Assembly (NCBI RefSeq): GCF_035515275.1
Contig: NZ_DATJBQ010000156.1
Location: 1 to 13,545, forward strand
Length of the DNA: 13,545 nucleotides
Origin: Pusillimonas sp035515275
Lineage (GTDB): Bacteria; Pseudomonadota; Gammaproteobacteria; Burkholderiales; Burkholderiaceae_B
Direction: 5' to 3'
Shown here: piece by piece, positions 1-6,859 of the stretch
Layout: the number at the start of each line of letters is the position of its first letter
Position numbering within the stretch: position 1 is the first letter of the stretch
Position numbers and translations under genes: made by a program
The notes under the pieces: model-generated
Databases searched by the model: none
What the model was told of the DNA's origin: nothing
Seen by the model: the letters and a program-made list of their open reading frames with translations, nothing else

Positions 1-1
1 C

Positions 2-1978
2 TACACCCGAAAGTTCTACGAACTGCTGCTTACCTTCAAGATCGAAGCCACGCTTAGCAAGGACCAGATTCTTGATCTCTACATGAACCAGATCTTTCTG
101 GGGCACAGGGCTTATGGCTTTGCAGCGGCAGCGCGCACGTACTTCGGCAAGCAACTCAGCGACATCACGCCTGCCGAGGCAGCCATGCTGGCGGGCATTC
201 CCAAGGCGCCCTCGCGTTTCAACCCTATTGCCAACATGCCGCGCGCCAAATCGCGCCAGGCCTATGTGCTGGGCCGCATGCAGCATCTGGGCTACCTTAC
301 CGAGGCCGAGTACCAAGAAGCCATGCAGCAGCCCATTGTGCTTAAGTCGGCGCCGGGCACGCCTGCCGGCGGCTACGCCATTCATGGCGAATATGTCGCC
401 GAGCTGGCGCGTCGCCTGCTTTACAGCGTCTACCAAGACAACGTGTATTCGCGCGGTTTCAACATTTACACCACCATTCATTCAAAAGACCAGGAAGCCG
501 CCTACAACGCTGTACGCGAAGGCATACTGCAATACACGCGACGCGCCGTTTACCCGGGCCCCGAAGAAACCGTGCGCCTGCCCGACGGGCTCGAAAACGA
601 CGCGGCGGCCCTTGACACCCTGCTCGACGAGCTTCAAGACAAATACCCTGACAGCGGCGACCTGATCACCGCATTGGTGCTCTCGGCCAGCCCCGAAAAA
701 ATCACTGTGGCACGAAGCTCGCAGCAGATCATCGAAATCACCAACAAGGACGCCCTGAAGATTGTCGCGCGCGGCTTGGGCAAAAACGCCAAAGAACCGC
801 ACCGAATCTCGCGGGGCTCGGTGGTTTATGTGCACAAAAACGGCGATCACTGGGAGGTCCTGAACCGGCCCTCGGTACAGGCCGCCTTTGTGTCGCTTCG
901 CCCCCAGGACGGCGCCATACTTTCGCTGGTGGGCGGCTTTGACTTCGAGGAACAGTTCAATCGCGTCACCCAGGCGTGGCGCCAGCCCGGCTCGGCCTTC
1001 AAGCCGTTCATCTATGCTGCGGCGCTTGAACGCGGCCTGACACCCGCCACTCAGGTGTCTGACGAGCCCTTCATGCTTACGGCTGCGCAAACCGGCTCAA
1101 AAGCCTGGAGCCCCAAGAACTACGGCGGCAACTACGAGCCCATGCTAACCATGCGCCAGGGTTTGTATAAGTCCAAGAATATGGTCTCCATACGTATCAT
1201 GCAGGCGGTGGGCCCCAAGTACGTTCAAGACTACATCACCCGTTTCGGGTTCGACCGCTCGCGTAATCCGGCCGTGCTGCCGCTGGCGCTTGGCGCGGGC
1301 GGGGTTACCCCGTTGCAGCTGGCCGGGGGCTTTGCCGTATTTGCCAACGGCGGCTACCGGGTTCCGCCCTACCTTATCGACCAGGTCACCGACGCCAGCG
1401 GCAAGGTGATCATGCAGGCACGGCCCACTGTGGCCGGCGATGCGGCAGCACGCGCCATCGACCCTCGCACCGCCTATGTCATGAACGACATGTTGCGCGG
1501 CGTCGCCACCTCGGGAACAGGCGCACGCGCCTCGGCAACGCTCAAGCGCCGCGACATCGGCGGTAAAACCGGCACCACGAACGATTCACACGACGCCTGG
1601 TTTGCCGGCTTCACACCCAAGCTGGTGGGCGTGGCATGGATGGGCTTTGACCAGCCCCGCTCGCTGGGCTCGCGTGAAACCGGCGGCGGCGCCTCGATGC
1701 CTATCTGGGTCGACTATATGCGTGTCGCTCTCGAAGACACGCCGGAAATACCTCTTGGCGACCCGCCTGCAGGCCTGGCTCGAATCGACGGCGATTATTA
1801 CTTTTCGGAATTTCCGCCGGGGCAGGCCGTGGCGCGGGTGGGCTTGCCCACCCCCGACGAGTTCATACCCTTTGACAATGGGGGTGGCGGCCTTGACGGT
1901 ATCGGCAACTTGCTCGAGCAGCTTAGCTCGGGCGGCGCTGCGGGCGAGGCCGCCCAGGTACAGCGCGTACAGTTTTGA
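2..1978 (+). CDS. mrcA: Penicillin-binding protein 1A, bifunctional peptidoglycan synthase (5' end missing)
   Basis: Class A PBP that polymerises lipid II (glycosyltransferase) and cross-links stem peptides (transpeptidase) at the outer face of the inner membrane. The open frame runs in from the window edge. The first visible codons already encode the late part of the GT51 domain (Y-T-R-K-F-Y-E, then LSKDQILDLYMNQIFLG and the AAMLAGIPKAPSRFNP stretch), so the membrane anchor and the GT catalytic Glu lie outside. A linker/OB-like insert follows. The transpeptidase motifs are all present: SxxK as SAFK at 992-1003, SxN as SKN at 1172-1180, and KTGTT at 1565-1579. The Gly-rich C-terminal tail is short. 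About 658 residues are visible; family members are usually about 770-850, so roughly 110-190 are missing. The apparent ATG at 83 lies inside the GT domain and is not the start. The stop is 1 bp from the convergent cyaY stop. Confidence 0.96.
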   Translation, partial: YTRKFYELLLTFKIEATLSKDQILDLYMNQIFLGHRAYGFAAAARTYFGKQLSDITPAEAAMLAGIPKAPSRFNPIANMPRAKSRQAYVLGRMQHLGYLTEAEYQEAMQQPIVLKSAPGTPAGGYAIHGEYVAELARRLLYSVYQDNVYSRGFNIYTTIHSKDQEAAYNAVREGILQYTRRAVYPGPEETVRLPDGLENDAAALDTLLDELQDKYPDSGDLITALVLSASPEKITVARSSQQIIEITNKDALKIVARGLGKNAKEPHRISRGSVVYVHKNGDHWEVLNRPSVQAAFVSLRPQDGAILSLVGGFDFEEQFNRVTQAWRQPGSAFKPFIYAAALERGLTPATQVSDEPFMLTAAQTGSKAWSPKNYGGNYEPMLTMRQGLYKSKNMVSIRIMQAVGPKYVQDYITRFGFDRSRNPAVLPLALGAGGVTPLQLAGGFAVFANGGYRVPPYLIDQVTDASGKVIMQARPTVAGDAAARAIDPRTAYVMNDMLRGVATSGTGARASATLKRRDIGGKTGTTNDSHDAWFAGFTPKLVGVAWMGFDQPRSLGSRETGGGASMPIWVDYMRVALEDTPEIPLGDPPAGLARIDGDYYFSEFPPGQAVARVGLPTPDEFIPFDNGGGGLDGIGNLLEQLSSGGAAGEAAQVQRVQF

Positions 1979-1979
1979 A

Positions 1980-2312
1980 CTAGGCTACGCGTACCTTAAT
2001 GGCTTGGCCGGTGGCGTCGGATACGATCTGCGACAGCGTCTCGGCCATGTCCGGCCCGCCGCGCGTATTTGCCCAATACTGCCCGTCAAAACGAAAATGA
2101 AAACCACCGCTCGGCGCCGCGACCCACATTTCGCGCATGGGCGCCTGGCTATTGACCACGACCTGTACGGCGTCGTCAAATACCAGCGTCAGGACATTGC
2201 CACTACGATGGGCCTCGATGTCGAGGTCATACAATGCCACCCAATCGTCCGACTGGCTTTCAAGTTCGTCTAGTATGGCTTTACTTCGAGCGAGAAATTC
2301 TGATTCGTTCAT
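1980..2312 (-). CDS. cyaY: Iron-sulfur cluster assembly protein CyaY (bacterial frataxin)
   Basis: Small iron-binding regulator of cysteine desulfurase IscS, acting in the cytoplasm on Fe-S cluster assembly. The 110-residue product matches the usual CyaY length of about 105-110. Family hallmarks are the acidic N-terminal helix (DELESQSDDW, followed by YDLDIE), the EMWVAAPSGGFHFRF strand region, and W-A-N-T-R-G-G near the end. I chose the ATG at 2312 (MNESEF) over an in-frame ATG at 2366. The shorter form fits the family N-terminus, has a GGTGA-like ribosome site 8 nt upstream, and avoids running into lptM, which is read the other way from 2342. Only 29 bp separate the two start codons, so its promoter must overlap the 5' part of lptM. 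Convergent with mrcA. Confidence 0.95.
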   Translation of the reverse strand: MNESEFLARSKAILDELESQSDDWVALYDLDIEAHRSGNVLTLVFDDAVQVVVNSQAPMREMWVAAPSGGFHFRFDGQYWANTRGGPDMAETLSQIVSDATGQAIKVRVA

Positions 2313-2341
2313 ATCGCAGTTCACCGTTTTGGAGTTAGTCA

Positions 2342-2560
2342 ATGCAAGCGTCCCGCCCCAAGGCATCCGTTTCGTACAAGTACCGTATTGTAGCCAGTCT
2401 GTTCATGCTGCCCCTGCTGGCCGCCTGTGGCTATAAGGGGCCGTTGTATATGCCGCCTCCGCCGCCGCCGGAAGAATCGCTGACCACACCGCCACAGGCC
2501 CCGATGCCCTCTCCGGCTTCCGGGAACGACGCAACGACTACTCCTTCAGCAGTCGAATAA
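2342..2560 (+). CDS. lptM: LPS translocon maturation lipoprotein LptM (YifL family)
   Basis: 72-residue outer-membrane lipoprotein. In Escherichia coli LptM binds the LptD/LptE LPS translocon and promotes its correct disulfide formation; that role is from the family. The sequence shows a basic N-terminus, a hydrophobic core at residues 16-27, and the lipobox L-A-A-C with the lipidated Cys at 29. The diagnostic CGYKGPLYMPPP follows directly. The rest is a low-complexity Pro/Ser/Thr tail starting with six prolines. A GGAG at 2331-2334 sits 7 nt before the ATG. In proteobacteria this gene usually lies next to cyaY and a diaminopimelate-lysine gene (dapF or lysA). Here cyaY is adjacent but lysA is displaced by more than 5 kb. 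The last 23 bp overlap the end of the convergent LysR gene, so the C-terminal residues may not be ancestral. Confidence 0.9.
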   Translation: MQASRPKASVSYKYRIVASLFMLPLLAACGYKGPLYMPPPPPPEESLTTPPQAPMPSPASGNDATTTPSAVE

Positions 2561-3446
2561 TCAACTCTCTAAGCCATGTATTGCTGGCATCGTGCTCGTA
2601 ACGACGATGCCAATGCACGGCCACATCGCTCGACGGAATGCTGATGGGCAACGGGAAAATATGAAACCCACCGTGCCGATTGAACTGCCGAGCGATACGA
2701 TGCGGTATGGCGCAAACCATGTCGCTGCGCTCAAGAATATCTGGAACGACCGTGAAGTGCGGGACCTGCAATGCCACATCACGATGCACACCCTGCACCA
2801 ACAATAAGTCTTCGAACAAATGATGAGCGTTGGAGTTCGAGCTCACCAAGATATGTGGCATCGACAGAAAGTCTTCACGCGTGACCGTCGAAAGACGGGC
2901 CAATGGATGACCTGCGCGGACCATGCCTACATAAGCCTCGCTGAACAAGACCACGTGTTGAGTCATCGGATTGAGATTGGCCATATGGCCAATGGCCAGG
3001 TCCAACACGCCCTGGCGTAGCGCGTCAACGGTCTCGCCCATTGAAACGGGGTCAATCTCGATGCGCACCTGAGGGGCGTGGCGCGCGAGGTGCTCGCATA
3101 AAGGCGGCAAGAACGCCATTTCACCCAGATCCGACATACTCAGCCGAAACGTGCGGCGGCTATTGGCTGCGTCAAAAACAAGATGGCTTTGAACCGCGTT
3201 GTGCATCAGGTCCAATCCATTTGAAATCGGTTCGAATAATCGCATGGCCGCCGGCGTCGGCTCCATACGGTGTCGAGACCGGACGAAAAGAGGATCGCCG
3301 AGCAATTCACGCAACCGTCCGAGCGAATAACTGATCGCCGGCTGGGTCAGGCCGAGCTTATCCGCCACAACAGTAAGACTGCCTTCTTCGTAGATAGCGC
3401 GAAATACACGCATCAAGTTCAAGTCCATCTCACGAGGCATGGTCAT
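2538..3446 (-). CDS. LysR-type transcriptional regulator
   Basis: 302-residue DNA-binding regulator, the usual size for the family. The N-terminus has the winged helix-turn-helix (about residues 8-66): DLNLMRVF, then A-D-K-L-G-L-T-Q-P-A-I-S-Y-S-L-G-R-L as the recognition part at 28-45, and L-F-V-R-S-R. The remainder is the periplasmic-binding-protein-like effector domain. I recognise no specific subfamily beyond a resemblance to the NodD/NahR/LinR-like branch. The start chosen is the ATG at 3446 (MTMPRE), with GGGG about 10 nt upstream. ATGs at 3497, 3440 and 3428 are alternatives; 3497 would run through the putative operator. The gene is divergent from the aminotransferase operon across 95 bp, the classic arrangement for a regulator controlling its neighbour and itself. 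Its stop overlaps the 3' end of lptM. Confidence 0.93.
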   Translation of the reverse strand: MTMPREMDLNLMRVFRAIYEEGSLTVVADKLGLTQPAISYSLGRLRELLGDPLFVRSRHRMEPTPAAMRLFEPISNGLDLMHNAVQSHLVFDAANSRRTFRLSMSDLGEMAFLPPLCEHLARHAPQVRIEIDPVSMGETVDALRQGVLDLAIGHMANLNPMTQHVVLFSEAYVGMVRAGHPLARLSTVTREDFLSMPHILVSSNSNAHHLFEDLLLVQGVHRDVALQVPHFTVVPDILERSDMVCAIPHRIARQFNRHGGFHIFPLPISIPSSDVAVHWHRRYEHDASNTWLRELIIRLLKE

Positions 3447-3449
3447 TTC

Positions 3450-3477
3450 AAATAAGCCCCACTTATTTAAATTATAA
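3450..3477. promoter_or_regulatory. Putative LysR operator: nested AT-rich dyads
   Basis: Two overlapping symmetric elements lie just outside the regulator start. AAATAAG (3450-3456) and CTTATTT (3462-3468) form a perfect 7-bp inverted repeat around CCCCA. TTAT (3463-3466) and ATAA (3474-3477) form an interrupted palindrome with the T-N11-A form of LysR-family boxes. The segment is conspicuously AT-rich compared with the surrounding genes. The position, upstream of the -35 of the divergent operon and over the regulator's own leader, fits an activation plus autoregulation site. The function is inferred from geometry only. Confidence 0.5.
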
Positions 3478-3488
3478 ACTCCATTAGA

Positions 3489-3517
3489 TTGACCCATATT
3501 AGTCCGCGAATCATACT
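3489..3517 (+). promoter_or_regulatory. Predicted sigma-70 promoter of the aminotransferase operon
   Basis: TTGACC (3489-3494) matches the -35 consensus at 5 of 6 bases. A 17-bp spacer leads to CATACT (3512-3517), which matches the -10 consensus at 4 of 6 including the key A and final T. Transcription would begin near 3524. That gives a short leader with GGAGGA at 3532-3537 ahead of the TTG start at 3542. The operator-like dyad lies immediately upstream. Confidence 0.5.
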
Positions 3518-3541
3518 TTCCTCAACTATCTGGAGGACACG

Positions 3542-4453
3542 TTGGAAAAAGCAGACTACATATGGATGGACGGCCGGATCGTCGCATGGAGCGATGCTCA
3601 TACTCACGTCATCAGCAACACTTTGCATTACGGATTTGGCGTATTCGAAGGGATACGTTGCTACAAGACTGAAAAAGGGCCCGCTGTATTCCGGCTGCGT
3701 GAACACATGACACGCTTGAAGAATTCGGCCAAGATCCTGGGCTTCGAAGTGCCTTATACGCTGGATCAATTGGTCGAGGCCACTCGATCCATCATCAAGG
3801 CCAACGGATCGGACCAGTGCTACATACGTCCGCTGGCTTACATCGGCGACGGCGGCATGGGCTTGGCTTATGAGGGCTGTGACATCAACCTCACGATCGC
3901 CACCTGGCATTGGGGCGAATACATCGGCCATGGCACGCTGGAAAAAGGCAGCCGCGCCAAGACTTCAAGCTATATCCGCCACCATATCAATTCGCACATG
4001 TCCAAGGCCAAGGCCTGTGGCAACTACATGCTGTTCCAGATGGCAAGGACCGAAGCGCGACGCGACGGCTACGACGAAGCCCTGCTTCTTGACGCCAATG
4101 GACATGTCGCCGAAGGCTCGGTCGAGCATATGTTTATTGTGCGCGACGGCGTCTTGTATACACCTTCTTTGGCCCATCTTCTGGACGGCATCACACGCGC
4201 AACCATCATCACACTGGCTCGGGACAAAGGGCTGGAAGTGCGCGAAGAATTATTTTCACGGGACTACGTGCTGACGGCAGACGAAGCGTTCTTTGTTGGG
4301 ACGGGCGCCGAAGTGACGCCGCTGGTCGAACTGGACCGGCGCACCATTGGTGATGGTCGAAGGGGGGTCATTACCAAGCAGCTTCAAGAAGCGTACTTCG
4401 ATCACGTCTATGGGCGCGCATCCACCCATTCTGACTGGCTGACCTTCGTTTAA
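3542..4453 (+). CDS. Branched-chain-amino-acid aminotransferase-like PLP enzyme (class IV)
   Basis: 303-residue fold-type IV transaminase, resembling IlvE (about 305-310 residues) across its length. Visible motifs are L-H-Y-G-F-G-V-F-E-G-I-R at 28-39, YIRPL at 94-98, the PLP-lysine segment A-K-A-C-G-N-Y with Lys157 as probable Schiff-base residue, LDGITR, and GTGAEVTPL near the end. A classical member would move the amino group between Leu/Ile/Val and 2-oxoglutarate. The usual SEGxGENxF cofactor-site signature reads A-E-G-S-V-E-H-M-F here (residues 190-198), with Gly to Val and Asn to His, so specificity may differ from IlvE. Translation appears to start at TTG 3542, placed 4 nt after GGAGGA. 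The first ATG (3566, residue 9) would remove the IlvE-like first strand. It is probably an accessory paralogue rather than the housekeeping ilvE. It is first in an array with the OCD-like gene 11 bp downstream. Confidence 0.85.
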   Translation: MEKADYIWMDGRIVAWSDAHTHVISNTLHYGFGVFEGIRCYKTEKGPAVFRLREHMTRLKNSAKILGFEVPYTLDQLVEATRSIIKANGSDQCYIRPLAYIGDGGMGLAYEGCDINLTIATWHWGEYIGHGTLEKGSRAKTSSYIRHHINSHMSKAKACGNYMLFQMARTEARRDGYDEALLLDANGHVAEGSVEHMFIVRDGVLYTPSLAHLLDGITRATIITLARDKGLEVREELFSRDYVLTADEAFFVGTGAEVTPLVELDRRTIGDGRRGVITKQLQEAYFDHVYGRASTHSDWLTFV

Positions 4454-4464
4454 GTAGCTGCCCA

Positions 4465-5475
4465 ATGGATACTCATCTAGCGATGCCCATCAAACTACTC
4501 AGCCTGGACGATGTAAGGGCCGCGAGCCCTTCGCCCCAGGAGATCTTACGGCACGTTCGCCGAACTTACGCACTGGAAGCAGAAGGCCAGGTCGATGTCC
4601 CACTGAAAATGGGCGTGCGGCCTGACAACGCACAAAGCTTCCTGGATGCCATGCCCGCCTGGGTCGGGGGCAACTCGCGGTCGCTTGGCATGAAGTGGGT
4701 TTCTTACTACCCCGATAATGGCCAGCGGGGCAAGGCCGACTCCTCGGGTCTAATCGTGCTGAACCATCCCGACCACGGTCATCCCGTGTGCATCATGGAA
4801 GGCATGCTGATTACTTTCATGCGTACAGCGGCCTGTGCCGCCATTATGGCCGAGCCGCTTGTGAAGAAGCCGCCACGCACGCTCGGCCTGATCGGCTGCG
4901 GCGGTCTGGGCCGGTGGGCGCTACGGATGTTTGGTGCAGTGTTTCCCACACTCGAAACCGTCTACGTATCCTCATTAAGCAACGAATCGCGCGAGCGCTT
5001 TTGTCGTGAAATGAACGCAGAAGGCGACTGGAAGCTGATCCCCGTCGCCGAACCATCACAAGCCGTTCAAAGCGCCGACATTGTCATCACGTCGGTTCCG
5101 CCGTCATCGACGCAACCCGTAGAGCCGGGTTGGCTGCAACCGGACGCCCTCTTTATTCCATTGGACCTGCTCAACTCGTGGCATGACGGCGTGTTTGTCG
5201 AAGCCGGGCTGCACGTGGCCGATTCCCCCGCATTTTTGGACAGACTGCTGCGCGGCAACCGACCGGGTTTGCCACCGCGTGAGATCGTACGCTTTCAAGA
5301 CCTCGACGAAAAATCATCGCCTGACGCACACGGCCCGACTTTCATCAGCGTTTGCGGGATAGCCAGTGTTGACGTCGTGGTCGGGTGGGAAATCTACCGG
5401 CGAGCGTGCGAAGCGAAAGTGGGATCCCACTTCGACATGAAGGCTTCGAACGCCGGCATGAGCCGAGCCGCCTGA
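4465..5475 (+). CDS. Ornithine cyclodeaminase/mu-crystallin family protein
   Basis: 336-residue NAD(P)-dependent family member. Relatives include ornithine cyclodeaminase, ketimine/pyrroline-2-carboxylate reductases, alanine dehydrogenase of archaeal type, and SbnB-like synthases. Visible: F-L-D-A-M-P-A-W at 59-66, the substrate-carboxylate region G-M-K-W-V-S-Y-Y-P with Lys77, the helix start M-R-T-A-A with Arg120, the Rossmann turn GLIGCGGLG at 141-149, and the closing GIASVD with Asp303. The usual active-site loop GADxPGKxEL is replaced by P-L-D-L-L-N-S-W-H-D (Asp234 kept), so the reaction may not be ornithine deamination. The ATG at 4465 has no clear ribosome site and probably relies on coupling to the upstream stop 11 bp away. 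ATG 4483 is an alternative start. Exact reaction unknown; imine reduction on a product of the neighbouring enzymes is an inference. Confidence 0.85.
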   Translation: MDTHLAMPIKLLSLDDVRAASPSPQEILRHVRRTYALEAEGQVDVPLKMGVRPDNAQSFLDAMPAWVGGNSRSLGMKWVSYYPDNGQRGKADSSGLIVLNHPDHGHPVCIMEGMLITFMRTAACAAIMAEPLVKKPPRTLGLIGCGGLGRWALRMFGAVFPTLETVYVSSLSNESRERFCREMNAEGDWKLIPVAEPSQAVQSADIVITSVPPSSTQPVEPGWLQPDALFIPLDLLNSWHDGVFVEAGLHVADSPAFLDRLLRGNRPGLPPREIVRFQDLDEKSSPDAHGPTFISVCGIASVDVVVGWEIYRRACEAKVGSHFDMKASNAGMSRAA

Positions 5476-5495
5476 CATCATTAAAAGGACACACC

Positions 5496-6773
5496 ATGCA
5501 GACCGATGCACTACGCACCTACTGCAACGCCCGCATCATCGACGGCACGGGCAGTGTGCGACACGGATACCTCGCAGTTGAAGGCGCACGCATCATCGAA
5601 GTAGGAGAAGGCGATCCCCCAAAAAGCTTGTCTTCGGGCGCTTCGATCGACCTGCAAGGGCGCACCATCGTGCCCGGCATGATCGACTGTCATGTACACC
5701 TTTGCATGGACGCCGAGCCAAAGCTGGATCCCCCGCTGACGCCGCAGGACCACATGCTGGCTGTCCTGCGGGCCGGTCGCAACGCTTTGCAGACTCTACA
5801 CAGTGGCGTCACCACGGTGCGCGATTGCGGAACGCCGGGAGAAGTAGACTTCGCGTTAAGACGCGCCGCCCAAGACGGCCTGTGCATCACGCCACGCCTA
5901 CTGCTAAGCGGACAGGCCCTGTGCATGACCGGGGGTCATGGCTGGCAGTTCCTGGGTACTGAGGTTGACGGACCTGATGAGGCCAGGCGCGCCGCTCGCC
6001 GACAACTGAAGGCCGGGGCCGACAACATCAAGTTGATTGCCACCGGAGGCATTCTGACACAGGGCAGTCAGATCGGTAACGCAGAGCTCTCTATCGAAGA
6101 AATGCGCGCGGCAGTAGAAGAGGCACACAATGCCGGCAAGATCGCAGCTGCCCATGCCCATGGCGGGCAAGGCATCAAGAACGCCATCCTGGCGGGCGTC
6201 AACTCGATCGAGCATGGCTACTTCATCGACGCCGAAGGCATAGACATGATGCTCGAGCGTGGTACGTGGCTGGTGGCCACCTCGACCCCTGTACGAAATG
6301 TGGTGTTGCACGGTACCGAAGCAGGTATTCCCGAACCCGCAGTCGCCAAAGCCCGCAGCGCCATCAACGCGCACGTAGCGTCTTTCAAGGCCGCGCGCAA
6401 AGCAGGAGTGGGCCTTGCCATGGGCACCGACGCCGGCGTGCCGTTTACAGGGCACGGTACCAATCTTGACGAGCTGCACTATATGGTTGAAATGGGCATG
6501 ACGCCCATGGAAGCGATTCTTGTCGCCACACGTGACAGCTCTCGGATGTTGAAAATGGATCATCTCATCGGCACGCTCGAAGCAGGCAAGTACGCCGATT
6601 TTCTGGTGCTGGATGCCGATCCGTTACAGAACATCTCATTGCTCCGGAACCCCGACCATATTCGCCAGATCGTTCTGAACGGACGCACTGTGCTGGACCG
6701 GGATACCAGCCATGTCCTGATGGGCGCGGCCTTCAGCAACGTCGGTGTGGGCGCTCCTCCGAGACCCTCCTGA
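5496..6773 (+). CDS. Metal-dependent amidohydrolase (imidazolonepropionase/prolidase-like)
   Basis: 425-residue amidohydrolase-superfamily enzyme with a two-part sandwich and a TIM barrel. The N-terminal strand region carries N-A-R-I-I-D-G-T-G. Metal ligands are all recognisable: D-C-H-V-H-L (His66, His68), a probable carboxylated Lys179 in D-N-I-K-L-I-A-T-G-G, His220 or His222 in A-A-H-A-H-G, His240 in S-I-E-H-G, and Asp312 in G-T-D-A-G. The C-terminus has G-T-L-E-A-G-K-Y-A-D-F-L-V-L-D, typical of the group. It resembles the clan containing Xaa-Pro/Xaa-Arg dipeptidases and N-acyl-amino-acid hydrolases. No signal peptide, so cytoplasmic. The start ATG at 5496 follows AAAGG by 7 nt and lies 20 bp after the OCD-like stop; an in-frame ATG at 5385 lies inside the upstream gene and was rejected. 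Substrate not readable. Confidence 0.9.
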   Translation: MQTDALRTYCNARIIDGTGSVRHGYLAVEGARIIEVGEGDPPKSLSSGASIDLQGRTIVPGMIDCHVHLCMDAEPKLDPPLTPQDHMLAVLRAGRNALQTLHSGVTTVRDCGTPGEVDFALRRAAQDGLCITPRLLLSGQALCMTGGHGWQFLGTEVDGPDEARRAARRQLKAGADNIKLIATGGILTQGSQIGNAELSIEEMRAAVEEAHNAGKIAAAHAHGGQGIKNAILAGVNSIEHGYFIDAEGIDMMLERGTWLVATSTPVRNVVLHGTEAGIPEPAVAKARSAINAHVASFKAARKAGVGLAMGTDAGVPFTGHGTNLDELHYMVEMGMTPMEAILVATRDSSRMLKMDHLIGTLEAGKYADFLVLDADPLQNISLLRNPDHIRQIVLNGRTVLDRDTSHVLMGAAFSNVGVGAPPRPS

Positions 6774-6792
6774 CCCGCGGCGCAAGCCGTAC

Positions 6793-6815
6793 ACTGCGGC
6801 GATTTCCGCCGCAGT
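6793..6815 (+). promoter_or_regulatory. Intercistronic 9-bp perfect hairpin
   Basis: ACTGCGGCG (6793-6801) and CGCCGCAGT (6807-6815) pair perfectly around the loop ATTTC. No T-run follows, so it is unlikely to be an efficient intrinsic terminator. It lies in the only sizeable gap (86 bp) of the operon, just ahead of the receptor gene and its strong ribosome site. In binding-protein operons such hairpins often block 3' exonucleases or cause partial termination and set unequal protein levels; applying that here is inference. Confidence 0.55.
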
Positions 6816-6859
6816 ATGCTTCATTACAAATTACAAAACACATATCCAAGGAGACAATA

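Noticed and set aside
482..1090. 202-codon minus-strand open frame inside mrcA
   Set aside because: Covers the transpeptidase domain start of PBP1a on the other strand; no support of its own.
2452..2471. CCG-type repeat in lptM as a slippage (phase-variation) tract
   Set aside because: It is an imperfect triplet tract encoding prolines, common in LptM tails; length changes would stay in frame.
5904..6563. 219-codon open frame antisense to the amidohydrolase
   Set aside because: Shadow of a strongly conserved amidohydrolase; its His/Cys-rich, repetitive make-up is typical of antisense frames.
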